This document shows positions 25,816-35,340 of a DNA stretch of 64,000 nucleotides, one piece after another. Source of the stretch: Rubrobacter xylanophilus (GTDB taxonomy: Bacteria > Actinomycetota > Rubrobacteria > Rubrobacterales > Rubrobacteraceae); assembly GCF_007164525.1 (NCBI RefSeq), contig NZ_AP019791.1, positions 1-64,000 of the forward strand, in the 5' to 3' direction. Under the pieces are notes generated by a model that saw only the letters and a list, made by a program, of their open reading frames with translations, was not told the origin of the DNA and ran no database searches. Made by a program: the position numbers and the translations under genes. Each line of letters starts with the position of its first letter. Within the stretch, counting starts at the first letter, position 1.

Positions 25816-27063
25816 ATGAAGGTGATCGTCGTCGGGGCCGGACTGGCCGGCCTCACTTGCGCGAAGGTGTTGCACGAGCACGGCGCCGAGGTGGAGGCCT
25901 TCGAGGCCGCCGACGGTGTCGGCGGCAGGGTGCGCACCGACGAGCGGGACGGCTTCCTGCTCGACAGGGGATTCCAGGTCTACTTCACCGCTTACCCGGC
26001 GGCGAGGCGGCATCTCGATCACGACGCGTTGGAGCTGCGCGCCTTCGACCCCGGCGCGATCATCCACCGGGGGTGGGGGCGCACCGTCCTCTCCGACCCG
26101 CTGCGGGATCCGGGTGGGCTGCCTTCCACCCTGTTCTCCCGGACCGCCACCCTCTCCGACAAAATTCGGGTGGCCACCCTGGCCCTGAAGTGCATGCTGC
26201 CGGGGAGTGCTCCCGAGGCGGCCGGGGAGACAGCTCTCGAGGACGAGAGCGTCCTCGACTTCCTCCGGGAGTGCGGCTTCTCCCGAGAGTTCGTGGAGTC
26301 CTTCTTCCGGCCCTTCTACGGCGGGATACTCCTCGACCGGAGCCTGGCGGCCTCCTGCAGCGTCTTCACGTTCACCTTCCGCATGATGGTCCGGGGAGAG
26401 GCGGTCGTGCCCGCGCGGGGGATGGGTGAGATCCCGCGCCAGCTCGCCTCCCGCCTGCCGGAAGGTAGGGTGCGGCTGGAGAGTCCGGTGGAGGGGTTGT
26501 TGAGGGAGCAGGGCCGGGTCAGGGGCATCAGAGGGCCGTGGGGGGAGCGCGAGGCCGACGCCGTGGCCGTCGCCACCGACGCCCCGGAGGCGAGGAAGCT
26601 CACCGGCGAGAAGGTGCCGGAGGACTCGGTGGGTGAGATCTGCCTGTACTACGAGACCAGCGGCGTGGGGAGCGGCAAGAAGATCCTGCTGAACGCCGAG
26701 GAGGGGTCCTTCATCAACAACGCCGTCGAGATCAGCGCCGTCTCCGAGCGCTACGCCCCGCCGGGCCGCCACCTGCTCTACGCCATAACCCTCGGCGGCT
26801 TCGACCTGCCGGACGAGGAGCTCTTGCGGCGTGGCGTCGAGGAGCTCTCCAGCTGGTACCCGCGGGCGGACTTCCGCCCACTCGGGCTCCGGCGCATCCC
26901 CTACGGCCAGTTCGCCCAGCCCCCCGGGATGCACGCGGCGCTGCCCCGCAACCGCACCGCGACTCCCGGTCTCTTCCTCGCCGGCGAGTATACGGTCGAC
27001 TCTTCGATAAACGGTGCGATCCTCTCGGGGGAGCGGGCGGCCCGGGAGGTGCTGGGCCGCTGA
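25816..27063 (+). CDS. FAD-dependent amine oxidase/phytoene desaturase-like oxidoreductase
   Basis: A flavoprotein of about 415 residues. The N terminus has the Rossmann motif VIVVGAGLAGLTCAKVLHEHG and the GGRVRT motif of the amine oxidase/protoporphyrinogen oxidase group. The C terminus has the FAD-closing LFLAGEYTVDSSINGAILSG. The substrate is unknown; carotenoid or sterol-like lipids are possible for this group. ATG 25816 follows a TAAACT box at 25800-25805. The stop overlaps the start of the ABC ATPase gene (TGATG), so the three genes may form an operon. Confidence 0.85.
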   Translation: MKVIVVGAGLAGLTCAKVLHEHGAEVEAFEAADGVGGRVRTDERDGFLLDRGFQVYFTAYPAARRHLDHDALELRAFDPGAIIHRGWGRTVLSDPLRDPGGLPSTLFSRTATLSDKIRVATLALKCMLPGSAPEAAGETALEDESVLDFLRECGFSREFVESFFRPFYGGILLDRSLAASCSVFTFTFRMMVRGEAVVPARGMGEIPRQLASRLPEGRVRLESPVEGLLREQGRVRGIRGPWGEREADAVAVATDAPEARKLTGEKVPEDSVGEICLYYETSGVGSGKKILLNAEEGSFINNAVEISAVSERYAPPGRHLLYAITLGGFDLPDEELLRRGVEELSSWYPRADFRPLGLRRIPYGQFAQPPGMHAALPRNRTATPGLFLAGEYTVDSSINGAILSGERAAREVLGR

Positions 27064-27800
27064 TGGGGAGGGCCGCCCTCGAGATAGAGAACCTCAGGAA
27101 GACCTACCCCGGGGGGCTTTTGGCCCTCGGCGGCGTCTCTCTGAGGGTGGAGGCCGGTACCTTCTTCGGCCTCCTCGGGCCCAACGGGGCGGGGAAGACC
27201 ACCCTCATCAACAGCGTGGTGGGTCTCGCCCGGCCCGACGGGGGGAGGGTGGAGGTCTTCGGGAAGGACGCCTTCCGCGAGTTCCGCGAGGCGCGACGGC
27301 TCATCGGGGTCTCGGCCCAGGAGATCAACCTCGACAAGTTCCTCACCGTCGAGGAGACGCTCCTCTACCACGCGGGCTACTACGGCGTTCCGAAGAAGAA
27401 GGCCCGCGACCGGGCGGAGGAGCTCCTGGAGCGCTTCGCCCTCACCGGAAAGCGCAGGGACCGGGTGAACACCCTCTCCGGCGGGATGAAGCGGCGGGTG
27501 ATGTTCGCCCGCGCCCTCATGCACGACCCGCGGTTGCTCTTCCTGGACGAGCCGACCGCCGGGGTGGACCTGGAGCTGCGCTATTCGCTCTGGGAGTACA
27601 TCCGGGAGCTAAATCGCGGCGGGCTCACCATCCTTCTCACCACCCACTACCTGGAGGAGGCCGAGGAGCTGTGCGAGGAGATAGCCCTGATCTCGGGCGG
27701 GCGCATAGCGGACCAGGGGACGACGGAGGAGCTGAAGCGAAAGTACGGCGCCTCCGACCTCGAGGAGGTCTACCTGAAGGTGGTGCACGATGCTCGCTGA
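27063..27800 (+). CDS. ABC transporter ATP-binding protein
   Basis: A 245-residue ABC ATPase with Walker A LLGPNGAGKTT, Q-loop VSAQEIN, signature LSGGMKRRVMFARAL, Walker B LLFLDEPTAGVD and switch His in LLTTHYLEE. It resembles ATPases that pair with ABC-2 type export permeases, such as drug or polysaccharide exporters. The start overlaps the upstream stop. The 3' end overlaps the permease gene by 11 bp, so the two subunits are translationally coupled. Confidence 0.94.
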   Translation: MGRAALEIENLRKTYPGGLLALGGVSLRVEAGTFFGLLGPNGAGKTTLINSVVGLARPDGGRVEVFGKDAFREFREARRLIGVSAQEINLDKFLTVEETLLYHAGYYGVPKKKARDRAEELLERFALTGKRRDRVNTLSGGMKRRVMFARALMHDPRLLFLDEPTAGVDLELRYSLWEYIRELNRGGLTILLTTHYLEEAEELCEEIALISGGRIADQGTTEELKRKYGASDLEEVYLKVVHDAR

Positions 27801-28554
27801 CCGGCCCTTCAGGACGCTGCTGAAGCGCGAGATCCTACGCTTCATGCGGGTCTGGATGCAGACGGTGGTCCCCACGCTCGGGACCTCGGTGCTGTACCTG
27901 GTGGTCTTTGGGCTGGCCCTCGGCAGCCGGATCCGGGAGGTCAGCGGAGTGCCCTACCTGGAGTACATCCTGCCCGGCATCGCCCTGATGAACCTGGTCA
28001 CCGGGGCGCACATGAACTCCTCCTGGTCGGTCTTCGACGCCAAGCGGGAGCGCTACATAGACGAGGTGCTCATAAGCCCGATGAGCGACCTGCAGATAGC
28101 CCTGGCCTACACCCTGGGCGGGACGCTGCGGGGTATGCTCATGGGCACGGGGGTGCTGCTGGTGGGGGTGCCGTTCGTCGGGCTGCATATCGAGCATCCG
28201 CTGCTGCTGGTCCTGATCGGGGCGCTCTCCGCCTTCATCTTCTCGGCGCTCGGGACGGCGGCGGGGGCGCTGGCGACCCGGATAGACCACATCTCGCTGC
28301 TGACGAACGTCGTGATACAGCCCCTGGCCTTCCTGGGCGGGGTCTTCTACTCGGTGGACATGCTGCCGCAGGCGCTGAAGGTGGCGACGATGCTGAACCC
28401 GATCTTCCACACGGTCGATGCCGCCCGCTACGCGACTCTGGGCATCTCGGATTTGAACCCCTACCCGACGGTGGGCATCGTCTTCCTCCTTGCGGCCCTC
28501 GCCCTGGGCGCGGCCTGGCTGGCGATCAGCAAGGGGCCGAACCTTCGCTACTAA
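27790..28554 (+). CDS. ABC-2 type transporter permease
   Basis: A 254-residue membrane protein with six predicted helices. The ABC-2 pattern is visible in the central PMSDLQIALAYTLGGTLRGM and in PLAFLGGVFYSVDMLPQ. It forms the membrane channel for the preceding ATPase. The substrate is unknown. The coupling to a flavoprotein gene upstream hints at lipid or pigment export (inference). Confidence 0.92.
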   Translation: MLADRPFRTLLKREILRFMRVWMQTVVPTLGTSVLYLVVFGLALGSRIREVSGVPYLEYILPGIALMNLVTGAHMNSSWSVFDAKRERYIDEVLISPMSDLQIALAYTLGGTLRGMLMGTGVLLVGVPFVGLHIEHPLLLVLIGALSAFIFSALGTAAGALATRIDHISLLTNVVIQPLAFLGGVFYSVDMLPQALKVATMLNPIFHTVDAARYATLGISDLNPYPTVGIVFLLAALALGAAWLAISKGPNLRY

Positions 28555-29719
28555 GCCCGACAACCCCGCCGCCTGGCGCTTCGTGCTGGGGGTGTTCGCC
28601 GCCTCCCGCCTCTTCTTCATGGTCGTCGGGGCGCTGGCCGTCTGGCTGCTTCCGCCCGCGGAACCTGCGGGCGACCCGCTGGAGCCGCCCGGCCTCCTGA
28701 GCTACTGGGCCCGCTGGGACGGGGCGTGGTACTCGGAGATCGCGACCGAAGGCTACGGAGAGCGCGCCCCACAGAGCACCGCCTTCTTCCCGCTGTACCC
28801 GCTGCTCCTGCGCGCCGGGATCTCCGCCGGTCTCGGGCCCGCGCTCTGGGGTGTCATCCTCTCCCTTGCCGCCACCCTCCTCGCCCTGTTCTTCGTGTAC
28901 CGGATCTCGGAGAGGCTCCACGGGGCACAGGCCGCCCGGGCCGCGACGCTGTGCCTGGCCTTCTTCCCCACGGCCTTCTTTCTGAACGCGGTGTATACCG
29001 AGGCGCTCTTCCTGGCGCTCTCCGCGGGGTCGGTCTGGGCGGCACTGGTCCGGCGCGACCTGCTGCTCGCCGGTCTGCTGGGTGCTCTGGCCGCCGCGAC
29101 CCGTAACCTGGGGGTTCTGCTGGTGCTGCCGCTCTTCTTCGAGTGGTGGCGCCACCGCCGGGAGCTCGGGCTCCCCTCCCTCGCCGGTGTGGCGCTCGTC
29201 CCGGCGGGGCTTCTGGCCTACATGGCCTTCCTCTGGACGCGTTTCGGAGATCCACTGCTCTTCTCCAGCCAGCAGGCCTACTGGGGGCGCGCACTCACCG
29301 CACCCACCGTCACCGCCAGGATGGCCTGGGAGGCCGCCGCCGAAGGCGCCGGATACCTCCTGCAGCCCTCCGTCCTGTTCCTCGACCCCTCACCCACCCC
29401 CTCGCTCGCGGCCTCGAACGCCCTGAACCTGGTCTTCCTCACCCTCCTGCTCGCCCTGCTCGGTTCGTCCCTCGTCCTGCTCCCACCCGCGCTCTCCACC
29501 TACACCCTCCTCGGAGCCGCCCTGCCCCTGCTCACCCCCTCGGCCTCCTTCCCCCTGATGAGCCTGCCGCGCTTCATGCTCGGGCTCTTCCCCCTCTTCC
29601 TGGTGCTCGGGGCGCTCCTCTCGCGCAGCCGAACCGCCCTGCTCCTCTGGCTCACCGCCGGCTCCGCCGCAGGCGCCGCCCTCACCGCCCTCTTCGTTAC
29701 CTGGCGCTGGGTAGCCTGA
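28490..29719 (+). CDS. PIG-V-like membrane mannosyltransferase family protein
   Basis: A polytopic protein of up to 409 residues with about ten helices. It resembles the bacterial branch of the GPI mannosyltransferase PIG-V family: YWARWDGAWYSEIATEGY after the first helix, STAFFPLYPLL, and FPTAFFLNAVYTEALFLAL. Such proteins use polyprenyl-linked sugars, with the active site on the outer face. The start is uncertain. TTG 28490 overlaps the permease gene by 65 nt, and the first family-like residues begin near 28560, so GTG 28583 is a reasonable alternative. Confidence 0.75.
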   Translation: MRPSPWARPGWRSARGRTFATKPDNPAAWRFVLGVFAASRLFFMVVGALAVWLLPPAEPAGDPLEPPGLLSYWARWDGAWYSEIATEGYGERAPQSTAFFPLYPLLLRAGISAGLGPALWGVILSLAATLLALFFVYRISERLHGAQAARAATLCLAFFPTAFFLNAVYTEALFLALSAGSVWAALVRRDLLLAGLLGALAAATRNLGVLLVLPLFFEWWRHRRELGLPSLAGVALVPAGLLAYMAFLWTRFGDPLLFSSQQAYWGRALTAPTVTARMAWEAAAEGAGYLLQPSVLFLDPSPTPSLAASNALNLVFLTLLLALLGSSLVLLPPALSTYTLLGAALPLLTPSASFPLMSLPRFMLGLFPLFLVLGALLSRSRTALLLWLTAGSAAGAALTALFVTWRWVA

Positions 29720-29765
29720 CGCCCTCTCCAAAGAGCCCCGTGAAACCAAGTCTACCTTTATCCTC

Positions 29766-29802
29766 TGTTTTGCAATAAAATACTGCTGCATAATACGCAA
29801 CA
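29766..29802. promoter_or_regulatory. Bipartite palindromic operator candidate, site A
   Basis: TGTTTTGCAATA, 13 nt, then TAATACGCAACA, lying 15 nt upstream of the choline oxidase start. The same 12-13-12 layout recurs at 35135-35171, and both copies are preceded by CCTC. TAAAAT at 29776-29781 and TAATAC at 29791-29796 could be -10 boxes inside it, as expected for a repressor site. Confidence 0.6.
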
Positions 29803-29816
29803 GGGGTCTGCTGTGG

Positions 29817-31364
29817 ATGGAGGAGCCGGTCTTGGACGGGAAACTGAGCTGTGATTATCTGGTTCTTGGGGGTGGGACGGCCGGGGCGGTGGTGGCTGCC
29901 CGGCTGGCCGAGGAGGCGGACGCCGAGGTGGTGCTGGTGGAGGCGGGGCCTTCCGACGAGGGGGACTGGCGGATACTAGAGCTCTGGAACTGGCCGAACC
30001 TGCTTGGCACGCGTTTCGACTACGACTACACGATAGAGCCGCAGGAGCGGGGCAACAGCCTCATCCGGCACAGCCGGGGGAAGGTGCTTGGGGGGTGCAG
30101 TTCGCACAACTCGGCCATCGCCTTCCGGGCTCCGGAGCATGACCTGAGGATCTGGGAGCGTTCTGGGGCTGCGGGATGGGGGCCGGAGGGGACCCGCCCC
30201 TACTACGAGCGGGTCTTCGGCCGGGTTCACGTGGAGACCATCCCTCCTGACAACACCTGCACCGCGGCCTTCGTGGAGGCTGCGAGGCAGGCGGGATTCC
30301 CGCTCCTGCGCTTCAACGAGGAGGAGTTGCGGGAGGGGGTGGGCTGGCTGCAGATAAACGCCCGGGCGGGCATTCGGCAGTCCAGCTCCGTGGCTTATCT
30401 GCACCCGCTCGGGCGGCTTTCGAACCTCACCGTCCTCACCGAGACCCGGGTCTTGCGGATCCTGCTCGACGACGGGGGGGAGGCCGTCGGGGCGGAGACC
30501 TCGCGCGGGGTCATCGAGGCCCGGAGCGAGGTCATCGTCTGTTGCGGGGCCTTCGACTCTCCGAAGCTGCTGATGCTCTCCGGGATCGGTCCCCGGGAGC
30601 ATCTGCGGGAGGTGGGCGTTCCGTGCCGGGTGGAGCTTCCCGGGGTGGGGGAGCATCTGCTCGACCATCCCGAGGGTGTGGTCATCTGGGAGGCCAGCCG
30701 CCCCATCCCGCCCATCTCCCGGCAGGGCTGGGAGGCGGCGCTCTTCGCCCGGATTGATCCGGACTCCGAGGTTCCGGACCTCATGTTCCACTTCGGGACC
30801 AGCGCCTTCGACATGAACACCTCGCAGCTCGGCTATCCCAGCGCCGAGCACGCCTTCAGCCTCACCCCGAACGTCATGCGGGCCAGGAGCGAGGGCTTTC
30901 TCCGGCTGCGTTCCGCCGATCCGTCGGCTCCTCCGGTCATAGACTTCCGCTACTTCACCGACCCCGACGGGTACGACGACTGGATCATGACCGAGGGCGT
31001 AAAGCTCGCCCGCGCCATCGTCGAGCAGCCGGCCTTGAGGCCCTGGGTGAAGCGGGAGCTCGCGCCGGGGCCCAACGTGCGGGGGGACGAGCAGATCTCC
31101 GAGTACGCCCGGCGCAGCGCCAACACCGTCTACCATCCCGCCGGCACCTGCCGCATGGGGGCGCCGGACGATCCGGCGGCGGTCGTGGACCCGCAGCTGC
31201 GGGTGAGGGGGGTGGGCCGGCTCCGCGTCGCGGACGCCTCCATCTTCCCCACCATGATCGGGACCAACCCCTGCATCACCTGCATGATGATCGGGGAGAA
31301 GTGCGCCGACCTCGTGCTCGGCGCCGACGCCGGAACCCTCGCCCCGCGGGAGCTGGTCCGTTGA
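29817..31364 (+). CDS. codA: Choline oxidase
   Basis: A 515-residue GMC-family flavoenzyme that oxidises choline to betaine aldehyde and on to glycine betaine, making hydrogen peroxide. It follows the Arthrobacter choline oxidase sequence closely as I remember it. The FAD fold is YLVLGGGTAGAVVAARL. The covalent flavin His is expected at His97 (LGGCSSHNS), the choline-binding Glu at Glu286 (DHPEGV), and catalytic His440 (NTVYHPAGT) and Asn484 (IGTNPCITC) are present. It is the first gene of the betaine island, overlaps the aldehyde dehydrogenase reading by coupling, and has operator site A upstream. Confidence 0.88.
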   Translation: MEEPVLDGKLSCDYLVLGGGTAGAVVAARLAEEADAEVVLVEAGPSDEGDWRILELWNWPNLLGTRFDYDYTIEPQERGNSLIRHSRGKVLGGCSSHNSAIAFRAPEHDLRIWERSGAAGWGPEGTRPYYERVFGRVHVETIPPDNTCTAAFVEAARQAGFPLLRFNEEELREGVGWLQINARAGIRQSSSVAYLHPLGRLSNLTVLTETRVLRILLDDGGEAVGAETSRGVIEARSEVIVCCGAFDSPKLLMLSGIGPREHLREVGVPCRVELPGVGEHLLDHPEGVVIWEASRPIPPISRQGWEAALFARIDPDSEVPDLMFHFGTSAFDMNTSQLGYPSAEHAFSLTPNVMRARSEGFLRLRSADPSAPPVIDFRYFTDPDGYDDWIMTEGVKLARAIVEQPALRPWVKRELAPGPNVRGDEQISEYARRSANTVYHPAGTCRMGAPDDPAAVVDPQLRVRGVGRLRVADASIFPTMIGTNPCITCMMIGEKCADLVLGADAGTLAPRELVR

Positions 31365-31384
31365 GCGGGGCAGCGGAGCACCGG

Positions 31385-32815
31385 ATGTACGTGGCGGGCC
31401 GCTGGACGGAATCCGTCTCCGGGGCCCGGATGGAGGCACGGAGCCCGGCCACCGGCGAGTTACTCGGGACGGTCCCGGAGGGGACCCGGGAGGACGTCCG
31501 GCGGGCCGTGGCCGCGGCCGGGGAGGCCGCCCCCGGATGGGGGGCGCTCCCGGCCTTCGAGCGGGCAGCGGCCATGGACCGGGTCGCCGGGCTCATAGAG
31601 GAGCGCCGGGAGGAGCTCTCCCGGACGCTCGTGATGGACCAGGGCAAGACCCTCGCCGAGGCCCGGGAGGAGGTCGAGGAGCTCGTCCTCTACTTCCGGA
31701 TGGCGGCCGCCGACGCCCCTCGGATCGAGGGAACCATGCCTCCTTCCGTGGATGCGGGCAAGCGGGTGCTCGTCTACAGGGTTCCACGGGGGGTGGTCGG
31801 TGTGATCTCACCGTGGAACTGGCCCTACACCATGCCCGCCGAGCTCATCGCCCCGGCCCTGGCCTGTGGCAACGCGGTGGTCTGGGTGCCCGCTCCGACG
31901 ACCTCCGTCTGCGCCGTCGCTCTGGCCGGTTGCCTGGCCGACACCGGGCTCCCCGCGGGCGTCTTCAACATGGTCACCGGCCCCGGACCGGTGGTGGGGG
32001 ACGAGCTCGCCGCCAACCCCGGAACCCATGCCGTGGGGTTTATCGGTTCCATAGAGACCGGCCGCAAGGTGGCCTCCCGGGCCGCCGGCAAGGCTTTGCT
32101 GCTGGAGATGGGTGGCAACGGTCCCGTGGTGATCCTGGAGGACGCCGACCTCGACGCCGCGGTGAGGGCCTCGATCTCCTCGGCCTTCATGTGCGCCGGC
32201 CAGAGCTGCACCGCCGGGGAGCTGTTCATGGTCCAGGAGGGGGTGCGCGACGCCTTTCTGGAGCGCCTGCTCGAGGAGATGGAGCGCTTCGTGCGCCTCG
32301 GCGATCCCTTCGCGCCGGAGACGACGATGGGCCCGCTGAACAACGAACCCACCGCTGAGAAGGTCGACCGCCACGTGAAGGACGCTCTCGGGCGTGGCGC
32401 CCGGCTCCTCGCCGGCGGCTCCCGGGCCCGCGGCTTCCCCACGGACCTCTACTACGAGCCCACGGTCCTCGACGGCGTCACCCCGGAGATGCTCATCTTT
32501 AAAGAGGAGACCTTCGGTCCGGTGGTTCCGGTCGTCGGGATCCGGGACGAGTCGGAGGCCCTCGCGGCGGTGAACGCCTCGCCCTACGGGCTGCTCTCCG
32601 CCGTGTTCACCGGGGATCTGGAACGGGGTCTACGCTTCGCCGAGGCGGTGAGGACCGGCTGGGTCAACGTGAACGCCTCCTCGAACCACTGGGAGAGCCA
32701 CCTCCCCTTCGGCGGCCGCTCCGGCTCCTCCTCCGGGCTGGGCCGGGTCGGAGGACGCTACCCGATGGAGGCGTTCACCGAACCGAAGACGGTGATCCTG
32801 GATCTCGGCCGCTGA
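31385..32815 (+). CDS. betB: Betaine aldehyde dehydrogenase-like NAD(P)-dependent aldehyde dehydrogenase
   Basis: An aldehyde dehydrogenase of about 476 residues. The active-site Glu is in LLLEMGGNGPVV and the Cys in CAGQSCTAGEL. The nucleotide-binding SPWNWPYTMP segment is present. It would complete oxidation of betaine aldehyde to glycine betaine next to choline oxidase; that substrate is inferred from the neighbour. ATG 31385 has GGAG 7-10 nt upstream. TTG 31361, overlapping the codA stop, is the alternative. Its 3' end overlaps the convergent pabC gene by 41 bp. Confidence 0.85.
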   Translation: MYVAGRWTESVSGARMEARSPATGELLGTVPEGTREDVRRAVAAAGEAAPGWGALPAFERAAAMDRVAGLIEERREELSRTLVMDQGKTLAEAREEVEELVLYFRMAAADAPRIEGTMPPSVDAGKRVLVYRVPRGVVGVISPWNWPYTMPAELIAPALACGNAVVWVPAPTTSVCAVALAGCLADTGLPAGVFNMVTGPGPVVGDELAANPGTHAVGFIGSIETGRKVASRAAGKALLLEMGGNGPVVILEDADLDAAVRASISSAFMCAGQSCTAGELFMVQEGVRDAFLERLLEEMERFVRLGDPFAPETTMGPLNNEPTAEKVDRHVKDALGRGARLLAGGSRARGFPTDLYYEPTVLDGVTPEMLIFKEETFGPVVPVVGIRDESEALAAVNASPYGLLSAVFTGDLERGLRFAEAVRTGWVNVNASSNHWESHLPFGGRSGSSSGLGRVGGRYPMEAFTEPKTVILDLGR

Positions 32816-33667
32816 GAAACCGCTCCCACTCCTTCCTCAGCCGCGCCACGAGCTCCCTCGCCTCGCCTCCCCCGACCGCTCGCCCGTCCACCCGGCGGAC
32901 CGGCATGATCCCCATCAGGGCGTTGGTGAGAAAGCACCCCTCTGCCGCCGCGAGCTCCCCGGGCTCCACGGGGCGCTCCTCGACCTCCAGCCCGAGCCGC
33001 CCGGCGAGCTCCAGCACGACCCCCCGGGCGACGCCGGGGAGCGCCCCGGCGTCTACCTCGGGCGTGATGAGGCCCCCGCCGCGGACGAGAAAGACGTTGG
33101 CGGCGGAGGCTCCGGCGAGCATATCCGCGGTGTTTAGCAGGATCGCCTCGTCAGCCCCCCGGACGGCGGCCTCCCGGCGGGCCAGGACGTTCTCCAGGTA
33201 GCTCAGGGACTTTATCCGCGCGAGCGGCGAGCGTTCGTTGCGCCGGATGCCGCACGTGATCGCCTCCATCCCCCGCCGGTAGAGCTCCTCAGGGTACGCG
33301 TACGGATGAGCCTGCACGACGACCGTGGCCCTCTCTCTTCCCGTGGGCAGCAGGCCGCGCACCTCCGGGACCCCCCGGCTCACCGTGAGGCGCACTGCTC
33401 CGTCCTGAAGCCCGTTCGCCTTCACGGTCCGGGCGACCGCCCCGGCCAGCTCCGTCTCCGGCGGAAGGTGCATGCCCAGAACCTCTGCCCCCCGGCGCAT
33501 CCGGGCGAGGTGTCTCGCCAGCAGCGGGACGCCCCCCTCGCGGCACAGCATGGTCTCGAAGAGCCCGTCCCCGAGCGCGTAGCCCCGGTCGCGTGGATCC
33601 AGGCCGGCCTCCCCGGGCGCAAGGAGCCGCCCGTCGATCCATACGAGGGACGACGTCGCCCCCCCGC

Positions 33668-33671
<4 letters not shown>
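32775..33671 (-). CDS. pabC: Aminodeoxychorismate lyase-like class IV PLP enzyme
   Basis: A fold-type IV PLP enzyme of about 298 residues. The PLP lysine is in RIKSLSYLEN, the early DRGYALGDGLFET motif is typical, and LLNTADMLAGASAANVF matches the family. Branched-chain or D-amino acid aminotransferases share the fold, but the coupling to pabB (GTG 33671 or 33674 overlapping its stop) supports 4-amino-4-deoxychorismate lyase. This makes p-aminobenzoate for folate. The pair is inserted, on the opposite strand, in an island of tetrahydrofolate-dependent enzymes. Confidence 0.82.
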
Positions 33672-35119
<1,448 letters not shown>

Positions 35120-35134
35120 CTTAGCATCAACCTC

Positions 35135-35171
35135 TGTTGCGCAATAATAAATTGTTTTGTAATATAGAACA
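35135..35171. promoter_or_regulatory. Bipartite palindromic operator candidate, site B
   Basis: TGTTGCGCAATA, 13 nt, then TAATATAGAACA, with the same layout and CCTC flank as site A. On the minus strand TATTAT (reverse complement of 35144-35149) within it could be the pabB -10 box. Confidence 0.6.
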
Positions 35172-35234
35172 AAGAATGGATGGGCGGTCGACGACGGAAT
35201 CTGGTGCTTGACCCTGAGAGAGACTTATGTTACT

Positions 35235-35272
35235 TGTTTCGTGTAAAAAAATACTGATCGCAATGCGCAACA
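35235..35272. promoter_or_regulatory. Operator candidate, site C
   Basis: TGTTTCGTGTAA and CAATGCGCAACA bound a 38-bp element with the shared core AAAATACTG. The right half, read in reverse (TGTTGCGCATTG), matches the left half of site B at 10 of 12 positions. It lies about 70 nt before the dimethylglycine oxidase start. Confidence 0.45.
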
Positions 35273-35340
35273 AGGTGGGGTTCGGCTTACCTTTTCGGTG
35301 AGGGGAAGGTCTCCGGGTGGTTGTGGGATGGAGGTGTGCC

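Noticed and set aside
25681-26934. Long N-terminal extension of the MscS frame
   Set aside because: It is antisense to the divergent flavoprotein gene, and the real start at 25680 has a ribosome binding site and a -10 box.
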